A stretch of 64,000 nucleotides of DNA from Saprospiraceae bacterium (GCA_016714025.1 JADJOB010000001.1:744001-808000); one strand, 5' to 3'. Positions 18,003 through 29,138 are shown, counted from the first letter of the stretch. A program made the numbers and translations. The notes: generated by a model not told the origin, from the sequence alone.

Positions 18003-19324
18003 TGCATAAATTACTCTGCATATTATTTTCTCTCTTTACGATTTGTGTGAGTTTCACTCAAACGGTCAGTTATTCATTAAAAATTCAGGAACTGATGGAT
18101 TTGTTTGGCCAAAATCATCAGGGGATATGGGTTCAACAATATTCAGGAATTTCAAATCAGGGAGAAGCTTACATTTTTAGTTTAGGTCATAATGGTCATG
18201 AATACCGTGCCATCCTGCAAAACCTTCAAACAAATATTCACTGGACAGCAGAAGGAGCGTATCATTTTGAAAACATTAAATTGGTATTGATTGACAGTAC
18301 CCTGGATCATGTTGGATTTCTGTTAGGAACAGTCATGCCCAACGGAATTCTTCTCCAAATACTGGATCGCAATAAAGAAAAAGGAAAATACATAGAATTT
18401 AAAAAAATGAGTCGTGAAGGATTTAAAATTTTTGACTGTCCTTCTGAAGTATGGTATCAATCCTATCATGGCATTATGGACCGCAATCCCATTTTTGTGC
18501 AGCTGAAAAAAGAAAATGATCAACGGATTTTAGGAAGCATCAGTTTGCCTGATAAATTGAGTGGCTATTTAATTGCAGGAACCTGCGATGATATTGTCTG
18601 TGAAAAAATGGTATTGACTGTACATGATTATTATGGAGAACGCTATAAAGAATTGCAAACAAGTATCCTGAATCCAAATCAAATTCAGGTTGATGAGAAC
18701 TTTAAAGACAAATACAAACTTACTGAAATTTGGAATGCAGAATCTAAATTTCACTTCAAGTGTAAAAATCAAAGTTATCCGGGAATTCGATTGCATGCAG
18801 AATATATCCAGATTAATGATCGGGAATTTGATAACTGGCTCGATGATTTTATTCAAAAATGGACAGAACAAGTGGTTTCGTTTTATCAAAGCGGTCCCAT
18901 CCGGGGATTAAAATCTGCCAACGCATCCATGGATATTGATTGGATCAGTTCGGATTGGGTTTGTGGAATTTTTAGATTTACAGAACCCTGGACTGATGCT
19001 GAACGAAGTTTGTCTTTCAATTTTGACCGGAAACTCAATCGGATCGTTAGTATTGAAGAATTATTTGACAAAGACTTTGATTACAAAGCTTATTTTGCAG
19101 AATACATCAGCTGGAAAAAGAAAGAAATGATGTCCATCAATTCTTCAGGACGATTTAAAATGTATATGGACCAGGAATTTTTTAGTCCCTGGACCTTGCG
19201 ACCTGAAGGATTTTGTTTTACCTCCGAATGGAATTCAATCTATGGAATCCGGAAAATAATAGTGCCCTATGCGTTGTTGCAAGAGCACATCCGAAAAACA
19301 GGCCCTTTAAGAAAGTTGTATTGA
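18002..19324 (+). CDS. Exported DUF3298-like protein inserted in the Bat operon
   Basis: A 440-residue protein with a signal peptide (residues about 1-20). The N-terminal half is unrecognised. The C-terminal third (from about residue 275) looks like a DUF4163/DUF3298 region as in RsiV and PdaC: FNFDRKLNRIVSIEELFD, then FCFTSEWNSIYGIRKIIVPYALL. That fold senses or binds cell-wall ligands in known relatives. TAATG overlap with moxR and a one-base gap to the DUF58 gene make it an integral operon member. I do not know it as a standard Bat component, so its role is inferred from position only. Confidence 0.7.
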   Translation: MHKLLCILFSLFTICVSFTQTVSYSLKIQELMDLFGQNHQGIWVQQYSGISNQGEAYIFSLGHNGHEYRAILQNLQTNIHWTAEGAYHFENIKLVLIDSTLDHVGFLLGTVMPNGILLQILDRNKEKGKYIEFKKMSREGFKIFDCPSEVWYQSYHGIMDRNPIFVQLKKENDQRILGSISLPDKLSGYLIAGTCDDIVCEKMVLTVHDYYGERYKELQTSILNPNQIQVDENFKDKYKLTEIWNAESKFHFKCKNQSYPGIRLHAEYIQINDREFDNWLDDFIQKWTEQVVSFYQSGPIRGLKSANASMDIDWISSDWVCGIFRFTEPWTDAERSLSFNFDRKLNRIVSIEELFDKDFDYKAYFAEYISWKKKEMMSINSSGRFKMYMDQEFFSPWTLRPEGFCFTSEWNSIYGIRKIIVPYALLQEHIRKTGPLRKLY

Positions 19325-19325
19325 T

Positions 19326-20192
19326 ATGGAGACGCAGGACATTCTTAAAAAAGTCAGACAAATAGAAATAAAAACCAAAGGACTAAGTCATCACTTGTTC
19401 TCCGGTGCTTATCACAGTACTTTTAAAGGACGAGGCATGTCCTTTTCTGAAGTACGTGAATATCAGTTTGGTGATGACATCCGTCACATCGATTGGAATG
19501 TTACTGCACGATCCGGACAAACACAAATTAAAGTTTTTGAAGAAGAACGTGAATTGACCCTGATGCTTTTGGTTGATATCAGTCGTTCGACTTTATTTGG
19601 ATCATTGGATCAAACCAAGATGCAATGGATGACTGAAATCAGCGCGGTGCTGGCATTTTCAGCAACTCAAAATCATGATAAAGTTGGAATGATTTTATTC
19701 AGTGATAAAATTCATCTATACGTTCCTCCTAAAAAAGGGAAACAACATATTCTTCGAATGATCCGTGAACTGTTGGTGTTGCGACCGGATTCAGGTAAAA
19801 CCCGATTTGATATTCCCTTGCAATATTTAAATCGTGTTCAGACTAAAAAAAATATTTGCTTTTTAATTTCTGACTTTCATGATCCCGTACATGAGGCCAG
19901 TTTAAAAATTGTATCCCGTAGGCACGATGTCATCGGATTACAAATTTTGGATCCCTTGGAAAAAAAATGGTCAGACATTGGCTTAATTCAATTAAAAGAT
20001 GCAGAATCCGGTGATGAAATCCTGATAGACACTTCAGATAAAAACTGGCTCAAAACATTTGAAGAAGAACAAAAACTTCAATCGTTAAAAACCAAACAAA
20101 TGTTTAATCGGGCAAATGCCGATTTTTTAGCTTTGGACATTCAAGATTCCTATATAAAAACACTTTTAAATTTTTTCAAAAAAAGAAGTTGA
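19326..20192 (+). CDS. DUF58 domain protein of the Bat operon
   Basis: A 288-residue protein with the DUF58 signature GRGMSFSEVREYQFGDDIRHIDWNV split here as SEVREYQFGDDIRHIDWN (about residues 38-55), followed by a VWA-like fold whose metal site is VDISRST (about 89). DUF58 proteins are found directly downstream of MoxR in most Bat-type operons and are thought to link the ATPase to membrane VWA partners. No membrane segment, so probably cytoplasmic. Confidence 0.93.
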   Translation: METQDILKKVRQIEIKTKGLSHHLFSGAYHSTFKGRGMSFSEVREYQFGDDIRHIDWNVTARSGQTQIKVFEEERELTLMLLVDISRSTLFGSLDQTKMQWMTEISAVLAFSATQNHDKVGMILFSDKIHLYVPPKKGKQHILRMIRELLVLRPDSGKTRFDIPLQYLNRVQTKKNICFLISDFHDPVHEASLKIVSRRHDVIGLQILDPLEKKWSDIGLIQLKDAESGDEILIDTSDKNWLKTFEEEQKLQSLKTKQMFNRANADFLALDIQDSYIKTLLNFFKKRS

Positions 20193-20193
20193 T

Positions 20194-21504
20194 TTGAAAT
20201 TTAGCAATTGGATCGGATGGTGTTTATTGCTTTGCCTGCAATCCTATGTACAAGCTCAAAGTGTATTTCAGCAAAAGCTTGATTCAACGGCCATGCTTAT
20301 AGGAGACCAACAGCATCTTAGTTTGTTGACAGATCAAGCTACTTTAGGTGATAAAGCCTTTGAAATTTTAGATACCTTATCTTGGTTTCAAATATTAGAC
20401 AAAGGAAGTTGGCAACAAAAAGACAAAGTTTTCGAACGCCGCATTTTATTCACTGTTTTTGATAGTGGCTATTATCGCATTCCTGTATTATTTGGACCAG
20501 GAATTCCAGACAGCAGTGGATATGCTGGAAATCCATTGTATCTGTATGTTAATAACCCATCCGACAGCCTGGCAGTGCTTCGTCCAATTAAAGATATTGA
20601 GCAAACAGACAATCCCAATCGACTGTTGTATTTAATTGTGTTTGGTTCATTGATTTTAATTGGAATGCTGTTTGTGCTTTGGCATTTTTTCAGAGCAGAT
20701 CGCATGAAGCCCATAAATTTTCAACTGATGCCTGAAAAGAAGGCCTGGGAAAAATCATTGGATGCTTTATATCAATTGAAGGAACAAAAGTTGTGGCAAC
20801 AAAATAAAGTTAAGGAATATTATGACGAATTAAATCATATATTAAGAAATTACCTAGCCAATGGACTTAAATTGCCTGCTTTAGAATCCACTTCTTCTGA
20901 AATTATTGATTCTATTTCAACTTCCGGATTGGTTTTAGATCAAAAAGATGAATTAAAAAAATGCTTTGTACAAAGCGATTATGTGAAGTTTGCTAATGCA
21001 ATGCCTGATTTTACTGCAAATGAACATTGGATGGAATTTGCATTTACATTTATTAGAAACAGCAAGGAATTGTCAGAACGCATATTAGAAGAAAAGCGAA
21101 TTCATTGGATTGCACTCATGGGTGAACGTGAAGCTTCTCAATTTGAATACCCCTATGAAAATGTTCCGGATGCTTTAATCCAATCATACAGCTCTGTGCG
21201 AACGGGTAAACTGGAATTAATTCAAACTCTTTTAATAAAACACTCCTTTCAAATTCCTGAAGATTGGCTGAAATTACATTTAAGAGAATCGGGAATTTTT
21301 AATCGATGGCATCACAGTCTTTTAAATATTTCAAATTCCAGAATCATACAGATTCTGTTATTAGTTTTTGTCTTGCCATTTATAAGTTTATTCTTACCCT
21401 TTTTAATTTTAATGGGTATTTGGAAAAAAGAAGCCATTTTTTCAAGAGGCATTTTCGCCCTTTCACCAAATAACAAACTTATTTTAATTAAAGAAGTTAA
21501 ATGA
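20194..21504 (+). CDS. BatD-like/DUF4381 membrane protein
   Basis: A 436-residue protein starting with TTG two bases after the DUF58 gene. Signal peptide (about 1-21), a beta-rich periplasmic domain (about 25-140), a membrane helix (LLYLIVFGSLILIGMLFV, about 150), then a cytoplasmic helical domain resembling DUF4381 (EYYDELNHILRNYLANGLKLPALE). The C-terminal 150 residues, ending in a second hydrophobic hairpin (LLLVFVLPFISLFLPFL), are not part of the families I know. Its place before batA fits the helper protein of Bacteroidota Bat operons. It overlaps batA by four bases (ATGA). Confidence 0.78.
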   Translation: MKFSNWIGWCLLLCLQSYVQAQSVFQQKLDSTAMLIGDQQHLSLLTDQATLGDKAFEILDTLSWFQILDKGSWQQKDKVFERRILFTVFDSGYYRIPVLFGPGIPDSSGYAGNPLYLYVNNPSDSLAVLRPIKDIEQTDNPNRLLYLIVFGSLILIGMLFVLWHFFRADRMKPINFQLMPEKKAWEKSLDALYQLKEQKLWQQNKVKEYYDELNHILRNYLANGLKLPALESTSSEIIDSISTSGLVLDQKDELKKCFVQSDYVKFANAMPDFTANEHWMEFAFTFIRNSKELSERILEEKRIHWIALMGEREASQFEYPYENVPDALIQSYSSVRTGKLELIQTLLIKHSFQIPEDWLKLHLRESGIFNRWHHSLLNISNSRIIQILLLVFVLPFISLFLPFLILMGIWKKEAIFSRGIFALSPNNKLILIKEVK

Positions 21505-22520
21505 GTTGGATTGGCTTGGATCGGTTAGAATGGGAATCCCCATGGATGTTGTTGTTGTTGCTGGCCTTGCCATGGATCTGGTATTTTTTATTTCAAAAAT
21601 CTGAACGAACTACCAATGCTTTACAATACCCTAGTCTGAATCGAATCAAAAGACAAAACAATTGGAAGATTAAATACTACCAGTTATTAAACTACTTTCG
21701 ACTGTTGGCCATCGCCTTATTTATTTTGGCTTTAGCCAGACCTCGCTGGGTGTTAAAAGAAGAAAAAATTAATGCGGAAGGCATTGCGATTTTTCTTGCC
21801 ATGGATTTATCCTCCAGTATGTTAAGTCAGGATTTTGATCCCAATCGTTTAGAAGTCAGTAAGCTCGTAGCGATGGATTTTATTTCAAAAAGACCCTACG
21901 ATCGAATCGGCTTAACCGCATTTTCCGGAGAAGGCTTTACACAATGCCCTTTAACAACGGATCACGAAGCCTTAAATGGATTATTAGCTGAACTCAAATG
22001 CGGATTTCTGGAAGATGGTACAGCAATCGGGATGGGATTGGCTTCAGCTATTAATCGCTTGAAAGAAGATTCAGCTAAAAGTAAAATAATTATATTACTA
22101 ACCGATGGCGTAAACAATGCAGGTGAAATTTCACCTCAATTAGCAGCAGAGCTTGCAAAGACCTATCAAATAAAAATTTATTCTATTGGAGTGGGGACTA
22201 TCGGAGAAGCGTATTCCCCAATTGGTCGAAGCCAACATGGAGAATATGTATTTGGAATGGCTCCTGTGACCATAGACGAGGGCTTGCTCCATCAAATTTC
22301 AACTGCAACAGGGGGCAAATATTACCGGGCGGTTAACGTTGAAAAATTAAAAGAAATTTATACAGAAATTGATCGGCTTGAAAAAACAAAAATAGAAGTG
22401 CGATATGTTAAACGATATGAAGAAGAATTTCGATTTTTCTTATTAGCTGGTTTGATAATCTTATGCTTAGAGTGGCTCTTAAAATTTACTAAACTGAAAA
22501 TTCTGTCTGAATATGTTTAG
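21501..22520 (+). CDS. batA: BatA, membrane VWA protein
   Basis: A 339-residue protein: N-terminal membrane helices (about 12-30 and 60-78), a von Willebrand A domain with an intact MIDAS site (MDLSSSM for D-x-S-x-S, about residue 97; the TDG segment about 195) and a C-terminal membrane helix. The order helix-helix-VWA-helix is the BatA layout. It overlaps batB by eight bases. In Bacteroides the Bat proteins have been linked to oxygen tolerance; the molecular job is not settled. Confidence 0.92.
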   Translation: MSWIGLDRLEWESPWMLLLLLALPWIWYFLFQKSERTTNALQYPSLNRIKRQNNWKIKYYQLLNYFRLLAIALFILALARPRWVLKEEKINAEGIAIFLAMDLSSSMLSQDFDPNRLEVSKLVAMDFISKRPYDRIGLTAFSGEGFTQCPLTTDHEALNGLLAELKCGFLEDGTAIGMGLASAINRLKEDSAKSKIIILLTDGVNNAGEISPQLAAELAKTYQIKIYSIGVGTIGEAYSPIGRSQHGEYVFGMAPVTIDEGLLHQISTATGGKYYRAVNVEKLKEIYTEIDRLEKTKIEVRYVKRYEEEFRFFLLAGLIILCLEWLLKFTKLKILSEYV

Positions 22521-23500
22521 ATTAGAATCAGGATATTATTTGTTACTGCTGCTGGCAATACCGGTCTTCTATTTTCTATTCCTTAACTACAAGAAAAATC
22601 TTGAAAATTCCTGGAGTAAGCTCGGATTTGCAGAAACTTTGAAACAATCTATATTAAGTTCTGGCAAGCTGTTCAAACGAAAATTTATCCTGTTTAATTT
22701 AGTAATTTTATTTTCAGCAATTAGTTTGACCAATCCGCAATTTGGAAAGAAAAAAGAAAAAGTAAAATCACAAAATGTAGATGTATTTCTGGCTTTGGAT
22801 GTTTCAACCAGTATGATGTGCTCGGATATAAAACCAGATCGATTGGCACGAGCTCAAGTATGGATTAAACAATTTTTGGATCGTTTTAAAAGTGAGCGCA
22901 TTGGATTTATTTCATTTGCCGGCAGTGCTTATTTAAACTCACCTCTTACAACCGATTTGGCTACCATACAATTAATGAGCTCAATGGCAGGTCCCAAAAA
23001 TATTGGAACACAGGGAACTGCTATTGCTGATGCCATTGAACTCGCTATAAAATCATTTGGCGAGGAACAAGGTTTTCATCGAATCCTCATCATCCTTACA
23101 GATGGAGAAGATCATGAAGGCGAGGCAATCGAATCGGCCAAAAAAGCTGCACAAAAAGGAATTAGTATCATCACCATTCCAGTAGGTACGGAACAAGGTG
23201 GCCCTATGCCTGTATTTGGAAGCACGGGAGAAAATTACCGTACGGACGAATCAGGTCAACTTATTATTACGAAGCCCAATCGAAAACTGCTGGAAGAAAT
23301 TGCAACAGCAGGACAAGGTGAATTGTTGGAATTAGAAAACAGTGAATATGGATTTGATCAATTAAAAAATCGCTTTGCTCAATTAGCTAAAAAAGAATTA
23401 ACCTATCAGTCTTTTAGTACCTATCAATCCTATTTTCAATACATCTTGTTTTTGGCACTGGCTGTATTAATTATTGAAACGCTCACAATCAGGAGGAAAA

Positions 23501-23508
<8 letters not shown>
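22513..23508 (+). CDS. batB: BatB, membrane VWA protein
   Basis: A 331-residue paralogue of BatA with the same layout: helices at about 7-25 and 57-74, a VWA domain with MIDAS LDVSTSMM (about residue 95) and LTDGEDHEGE, and a final membrane helix. The first helices carry fewer charges than in BatA. It overlaps batC by eight bases. Confidence 0.92.
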
Positions 23509-24244
<736 letters not shown>

Positions 24245-24263
24245 ACTTTAAATTTCGATTGGC

Positions 24264-24737
24264 ATGAAAACAATTCTTTTTATTTTATTAAGTGGTATTC
24301 AACTCGTGCATTCACAGGAATTGCAATTTAATGTTTCTGTAAGTAATGACACCCTTTTATTAGGAAATTACCTGGAAGTAAAATTTGAAATTAAAAATGG
24401 TTCCGGCAAGTTTTTACCACCTGATTTTTCAGGCTGGAAACTTGTTTCAGGTCCCAATACTGCATCCAGCTATTCGTTTATGAATGGACAAGTTAGTCAG
24501 ACCAGTTCATATACATATTATTTGGAAGCTCCTTCCGATGGTGAATTTATTATTGAGTCCGGAAATTTACAAACTGAAGAAAAAAATTACAAAACACCTC
24601 CGGTAAAAATTATTGTGTTTCAAAATCCAGAAGGCATTAGGCAGCGTCCAAAAACCAAACAAGAAGAACGCATTATACCTGAAGAGTCGGTACCATCAAC
24701 AGAACCTAAGAAAAAAAGAAAAGTTACCAAACTCTGA
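24264..24737 (+). CDS. Short BatD-type N-terminal domain protein
   Basis: A 157-residue exported protein: signal peptide (residues 1-17), one beta-sandwich with the BatD N-terminal pattern (LGNYLEVKFEIKNGSG, FSGWKLVSGPNTASSYS, SYTYYLEAPSDGEF), then a basic, proline-rich tail. It resembles the first domain of the next gene (FSPFQVIAGPARSMQ, IGYVYTLACNQVGSF), so the two probably arose by duplication. It lacks the membrane anchor of full BatD. The stop and the next start overlap (TGATG). Confidence 0.75.
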   Translation: MKTILFILLSGIQLVHSQELQFNVSVSNDTLLLGNYLEVKFEIKNGSGKFLPPDFSGWKLVSGPNTASSYSFMNGQVSQTSSYTYYLEAPSDGEFIIESGNLQTEEKNYKTPPVKIIVFQNPEGIRQRPKTKQEERIIPEESVPSTEPKKKRKVTKL

Positions 24738-26365
24738 TGAAAAAACATCTGACTATTATATTTGTATGTTTTAGCTTACTTCTGTTTGGGCAAGTAAGCT
24801 TTGAAGTCATCACGGATGCTCAAAGCGTTTTACAAAATAGTAGTTTTCAGTTGAGTTTTAAACTCAGTAATGCACAAGGTTCTAATTTTAATGCACCCGA
24901 TTTTAGTCCATTTCAGGTGATTGCAGGTCCGGCCCGTTCGATGCAAACCAGCATTATCAATGGAGCCATGACTTCCTCTATAGGATATGTATATACACTT
25001 GCTTGTAATCAAGTTGGAAGCTTTACAATTAAACCTGCCAATATATTAGTTAATGGAAAGGTCCTCTATAGCAAGCCAATAACGATAAAGGTTGTCAAGG
25101 CGCAAGCCAATGCGAGCAATGGCGCTGAAATAATTGTAAGAGCTATGTTGGATAAGACAGAAGCCTATCTTGGAGAACAAATTTGCTTGACCTATAAATT
25201 ATATACCCAGGTTAATATTGACAATATGGAAATGGGAACACATCCTAATTTGGATGCATTTCAGGACCAGGCTGTCAATATGTTGAACAATCCTACATTG
25301 CGTGAAATTTATAATGGAAAGGAATACACAACAAAAATTCTTTCTAAAACTATTTTGTTTCCTGTCAAAAGCGGTCGGATCCATATTGATCCTTCGGTGT
25401 ATCGATTTGTAAAAGGGGAACGCGATCCTTTTGGATTTGGAATGACATCTATGTTTCGTTCTGAAGTTGTCAATGTTTCCACAAATGATTTGGAAATTCT
25501 GATAAAAGAATTACCTCAACCCATTCCTGAAAATTTTAGCGGTGCTGTGGGATCTATGTCCATTCAATTTAGTCCGTTAAACAAATCGTATTCATTAAAC
25601 GATGCCATTCATTTAGGACTTCAACTTCAGGGAGATGCCAACTTTAATACTTTGAATCCTGATTTTATTAAATTGGACTCCAGCTTTGAAATTACAGATT
25701 CTAAAAGTGGAGATATCATTAAAGTTACTGATGAACCCCGTTTAACAAATACCCGAAAATTTGATTTCCTCTTATTGCCAAAAAAATCCGGACAATTTAT
25801 ATTGGCACCGGGCTTTGTTTACTTTAATACCGAATTAAAAAAATACATTCACTTACAAGACAGTTTTGTACTCCAGATAAGTCCCGGCCACGAAACTCTA
25901 AAAAACAATGCACCGGATGAGGTATTGGATCCGATTATCGAACATCCAAATCTTATTACCGGGCATGATTATTTATTCAAGGATCCCAAAATATGGCTGC
26001 TTAGTCTTTTTCCAATTGCTTTGTTGTGTATCGGGCTAATTAGAAATACCAGATTGAAAAAGAAGCAACTTAATACCTTTCCATTTGAATTTCAAACTTC
26101 CGATTTGGGAGAATTAAATTTAGATGGTTTAGAATTACAACTTCTGCAAAAGATTAACAAGGTATTTAAAAAGGATCCCCGTTTTAAATCCCTGACTGAG
26201 GTTAAAATGTATTTAAATAGTATCAATAAGGACGATCCAAAATCAATATCCTATTTAGACCTGATTCAATACTTAGAAGCGATGAAATACAGTGGAATCC
26301 AGGATGTAACCAAACTCAAGGATTTGCAAACACGTATCTCGCGGCTGGATGAGCTATCCATCTAA
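24737..26365 (+). CDS. batD: BatD, large exported membrane-anchored protein
   Basis: A 542-residue protein with a signal peptide (about 1-18), several beta-sandwich domains (BatD family, about 20-400), one membrane helix (DPKIWLLSLFPIALLCIGLI, about 415-434) and a cytoplasmic helical tail. This closes the Bat run; no BatE (TPR plus SH3) gene follows. A separate promoter box precedes the next gene, asnS. Confidence 0.9.
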   Translation: MKKHLTIIFVCFSLLLFGQVSFEVITDAQSVLQNSSFQLSFKLSNAQGSNFNAPDFSPFQVIAGPARSMQTSIINGAMTSSIGYVYTLACNQVGSFTIKPANILVNGKVLYSKPITIKVVKAQANASNGAEIIVRAMLDKTEAYLGEQICLTYKLYTQVNIDNMEMGTHPNLDAFQDQAVNMLNNPTLREIYNGKEYTTKILSKTILFPVKSGRIHIDPSVYRFVKGERDPFGFGMTSMFRSEVVNVSTNDLEILIKELPQPIPENFSGAVGSMSIQFSPLNKSYSLNDAIHLGLQLQGDANFNTLNPDFIKLDSSFEITDSKSGDIIKVTDEPRLTNTRKFDFLLLPKKSGQFILAPGFVYFNTELKKYIHLQDSFVLQISPGHETLKNNAPDEVLDPIIEHPNLITGHDYLFKDPKIWLLSLFPIALLCIGLIRNTRLKKKQLNTFPFEFQTSDLGELNLDGLELQLLQKINKVFKKDPRFKSLTEVKMYLNSINKDDPKSISYLDLIQYLEAMKYSGIQDVTKLKDLQTRISRLDELSI

Positions 26366-26413
26366 ATTACAAGGGATTAAATACGAAATTCTCAATGATT
26401 TGGTTTAAAATTT

Positions 26414-26421
26414 TATCTTTG
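26414..26421 (+). promoter_or_regulatory. -7 box TATCTTTG for asnS
   Basis: Perfect TAnnTTTG match 17 bases upstream of the asnS ATG and 48 bases after batD. No good TTG lies at the expected distance upstream. Confidence 0.5.
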
Positions 26422-26437
26422 CGGATTAATTTTAACC

Positions 26438-27871
26438 ATGGCGACTCGTTCAATTAAAAATATATTAGCATCTCAGGAATTTGGACAATCATTGAAGGTT
26501 CAAGGCTGGGTGCGCGCTTTTAGAAGCAATCGATTTATTGCTTTAAATGATGGATCCACACAAGCTAATTTACAATTGGTAATTGATTTTACACAATTTG
26601 ACGAATCACTGATCCGTCGAATTTCTGTTGGAGCAGCACTTGAAGCTGAAGGCCTTTTGGTTTCTTCCCAAGGCAGTGGCCAAACCATGGAATTGCAAAT
26701 TACTAAATTGGATATTCTTGGAGATTGTGATCCTTCCAGTTATCCGCTGCAACCTAAAAAACACAGCTTGGAATTCTTAAGACAAATTGCACACTTGCGA
26801 TTTCGTACAAATACATTTGGAGCAATTTTTAGAATTCGTCATACCTTATCTTTTGCAATTCATGAATTTTTCAATAGTCGTGGATTTTATTATTTACACA
26901 CGCCAATTATAACTGCTTCCGATGCAGAAGGTGCCGGTGAAATGTTTCAGGTAAGCACCTTGGATTTAAATAACATTCCTAAAAATGATGATGGAAGTAT
27001 AAACTTTAAAAAAGATTTCTTTGAAAGGCCGGCTAATTTAACGGTATCGGGTCAATTAGAAGCAGAATTAGCAGCAATGGCCTTGTCAAAAGTATATACA
27101 TTTGGCCCAACCTTTCGAGCAGAAAATTCAAATACACCCAGACACCTTGCTGAATTTTGGATGATCGAACCAGAAGTTGCATTTGCAGATCTACATGACA
27201 ACATGAATCTTGCAGAAGATCTCTTGAAATACGTGATTCAAAAAGTTATGACTGATTGTCCGGATGATTTAAAATTCTTGAACGATCGCGAGCAGGAAGA
27301 TGATAAACAAAAACCACAAAATGAACGAAACGAACTCAGTTTGTTAGAACGCTTATCATTTTGTGTAGAAAATAAGTTTGAACGTATCAGTTATACAGAG
27401 GCAATAGATATATTAAAAAATTCCAATCCAAATAAAAAAGGCAAGTTTCAGTTTCCGGTTGAAAACTGGGGAACCGATTTGCAATCAGAACATGAACGTT
27501 ACCTTGTTGAAAAACATTTCAAAAAGCCTGTAATCCTTTCTGATTATCCTAAAGAGATCAAAGCATTTTATATGCGTCAAAATGAAGATGGCAAAACGGT
27601 TGCAGCCATGGATATTCTATTTCCCGGTATTGGAGAAATTGTTGGAGGCTCACAACGTGAAGAACGTCTGGAAAAACTAGAGACCCGTATGCAAGAAATG
27701 CACATTCCTACTGAAGAAATGTATTGGTATCTTGATACGCGTAGATATGGCTCTTGTCCACACGCAGGATTTGGATTAGGTTTTGAACGACTTGTATTAT
27801 TTGTAACAGGAATGACAAATATCCGGGATGTGATTCCGTTTCCAAGATTTCCCGGGAATGCTGAATTTTAA
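26438..27871 (+). CDS. asnS: Asparaginyl-tRNA synthetase
   Basis: A 477-residue class II synthetase that charges tRNA-Asn. An OB-fold anticodon domain (residues about 15-105: VQGWVRAFRSNRFIALNDGS) is followed by the catalytic core with motif 2 (FRAENSNTPRHLAEFWMIE, about 230) and motif 3 (GFGLGFERLVLFVTG, about 450). Length and motifs fit AsnRS rather than AspRS (no bacterial GAD insert). A hairpin-free gap of 11 bases leads to the next gene, so the two are probably one transcript. Confidence 0.97.
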   Translation: MATRSIKNILASQEFGQSLKVQGWVRAFRSNRFIALNDGSTQANLQLVIDFTQFDESLIRRISVGAALEAEGLLVSSQGSGQTMELQITKLDILGDCDPSSYPLQPKKHSLEFLRQIAHLRFRTNTFGAIFRIRHTLSFAIHEFFNSRGFYYLHTPIITASDAEGAGEMFQVSTLDLNNIPKNDDGSINFKKDFFERPANLTVSGQLEAELAAMALSKVYTFGPTFRAENSNTPRHLAEFWMIEPEVAFADLHDNMNLAEDLLKYVIQKVMTDCPDDLKFLNDREQEDDKQKPQNERNELSLLERLSFCVENKFERISYTEAIDILKNSNPNKKGKFQFPVENWGTDLQSEHERYLVEKHFKKPVILSDYPKEIKAFYMRQNEDGKTVAAMDILFPGIGEIVGGSQREERLEKLETRMQEMHIPTEEMYWYLDTRRYGSCPHAGFGLGFERLVLFVTGMTNIRDVIPFPRFPGNAEF

Positions 27872-27882
27872 AAAATGATTTA

Positions 27883-28479
27883 ATGAAAAATATCAATTGG
27901 ATTCTTCATGGCTTGTCATTAATAGCCATTCTATTTCTTCTTTATAAACAACTTGCATGCAACGGAAATTGCCATGCTGGAAATGACACAAAAAATAACA
28001 CAGAAGCGAGCATGAGTTCGGGCGATTTTCAGGCAGCTTTTTTTTATTCAGACAGCTTACTGGGACAGTTAAAATTTTTCAAAGAAAGTGAAGCTGACTT
28101 CAAGAAAAAACAAGAAAGCATGCTGAAAGAGCTTCAAGCCAAGGAAGAAGCCATGCAACGGGAAGTCCAAAAGCTCCAGAAAAATGCAGAAAACATGACC
28201 CGCAATGAAATGGAAAATGCTCAAAAAAGGCTTAGCGGAATGGAGCGTGATTTAATGGAACGTAAAGAAAAATTATCCGGACAGTTTGCTGAAGAAACTG
28301 CTGAATTTAATGAGGCCCTACATAAAAAAGTGATTTCGTATCTGGAAGAATTTAATGCTTCTAAAAAGTACAAATTCATTTTTTCAGTTGCACGAGAAGG
28401 AAATATATTTTATTCAGATCCTAGCCTGAACATAACAAACGAAATGATAAAAGCACTCAACGAAAAATACAGCCAATAA
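27883..28479 (+). CDS. OmpH/Skp-like periplasmic chaperone
   Basis: A 198-residue protein with an N-terminal signal or anchor helix (INWILHGLSLIAILFLLY), a short cysteine-containing linker (LACNGNCHAGND), a long alpha-helical arm (about 60-140, rich in K/E/Q/M) and a C-terminal strand pair ending YSDPSLNITNEMIKALNEKY. This is the Skp/OmpH layout; such proteins hold unfolded outer-membrane proteins in the periplasm. Bacteroidota carry several paralogues and this one is away from bamA. Confidence 0.82.
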   Translation: MKNINWILHGLSLIAILFLLYKQLACNGNCHAGNDTKNNTEASMSSGDFQAAFFYSDSLLGQLKFFKESEADFKKKQESMLKELQAKEEAMQREVQKLQKNAENMTRNEMENAQKRLSGMERDLMERKEKLSGQFAEETAEFNEALHKKVISYLEEFNASKKYKFIFSVAREGNIFYSDPSLNITNEMIKALNEKYSQ

Positions 28480-28492
28480 TAAATAAATCCGG

Positions 28493-29077
28493 ATGAATAA
28501 AACAAGACTTGAAGCGTTCAGCGATGGTGTATTGGCAATTATTATAACCATTATGGTATTGGAAATTAAAGTTCCTCACAAGGCTGATCTGGAAAGTTTG
28601 TTGGAATTGCTTCCTGTCTTTATTTCGTATTTATTGAGTTTTATTTATTTAAGTATTTATTGGGGTAATCATCATCATTTGTTTCACTCAATATCAAAAG
28701 TAACCAGCGGTGTATTGTGGGCAAATCTAAATTTACTTTTTTGGTTATCCCTAATTCCTTTTGCAACCGGTTGGATGGGTGAAAATCATTTTGCTCCGAT
28801 AACAGTTTCCTTATACGGTTTTGCACTTTTGATGCCTGCACTGGCATATTATATTCTTCAAACACTGGTTGTAAAACATCATTTACATGCTGAAGCTTTT
28901 CAACAAGCGCATCAGAAACAAAATGTAAAAGGGAAAATTTCATTGGTATGCTATATTTTAGCAATTGTATTGGCTTTTTATTACACGCCGCTATCAGGAA
29001 TCTTATATGTTTTTGTTGCCCTTATGTGGATTATTCCTGATAAAAATATAGAAAAAGTGTTTTCGGAATCTGATTAA
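28493..29077 (+). CDS. TMEM175-like (DUF1211) membrane protein
   Basis: A 194-residue protein with the DUF1211/TMEM175 hallmark RLEAFSDGVLAIIITIMVLE in its first helix (residues 4-23) and about six membrane segments. Family members form potassium-selective channels; the conserved FSDG motif lies in the pore helix. Start is 13 bases after the chaperone gene. Confidence 0.88.
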   Translation: MNKTRLEAFSDGVLAIIITIMVLEIKVPHKADLESLLELLPVFISYLLSFIYLSIYWGNHHHLFHSISKVTSGVLWANLNLLFWLSLIPFATGWMGENHFAPITVSLYGFALLMPALAYYILQTLVVKHHLHAEAFQQAHQKQNVKGKISLVCYILAIVLAFYYTPLSGILYVFVALMWIIPDKNIEKVFSESD

Positions 29078-29120
29078 AGGCAATTCTGCCTCCATTCCAT
29101 ATTAGCAACTAATTTTTTTA

Positions 29121-29128
29121 TATTTTTG
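29121..29128 (+). promoter_or_regulatory. -7 box TATTTTTG for the sensor kinase gene
   Basis: Perfect TAnnTTTG match 10 bases before the ATG at 29139. The gap to the ATG is short and no -33 element is visible, so the call is tentative. Confidence 0.35.
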
Positions 29129-29138
29129 ATGAAACTAT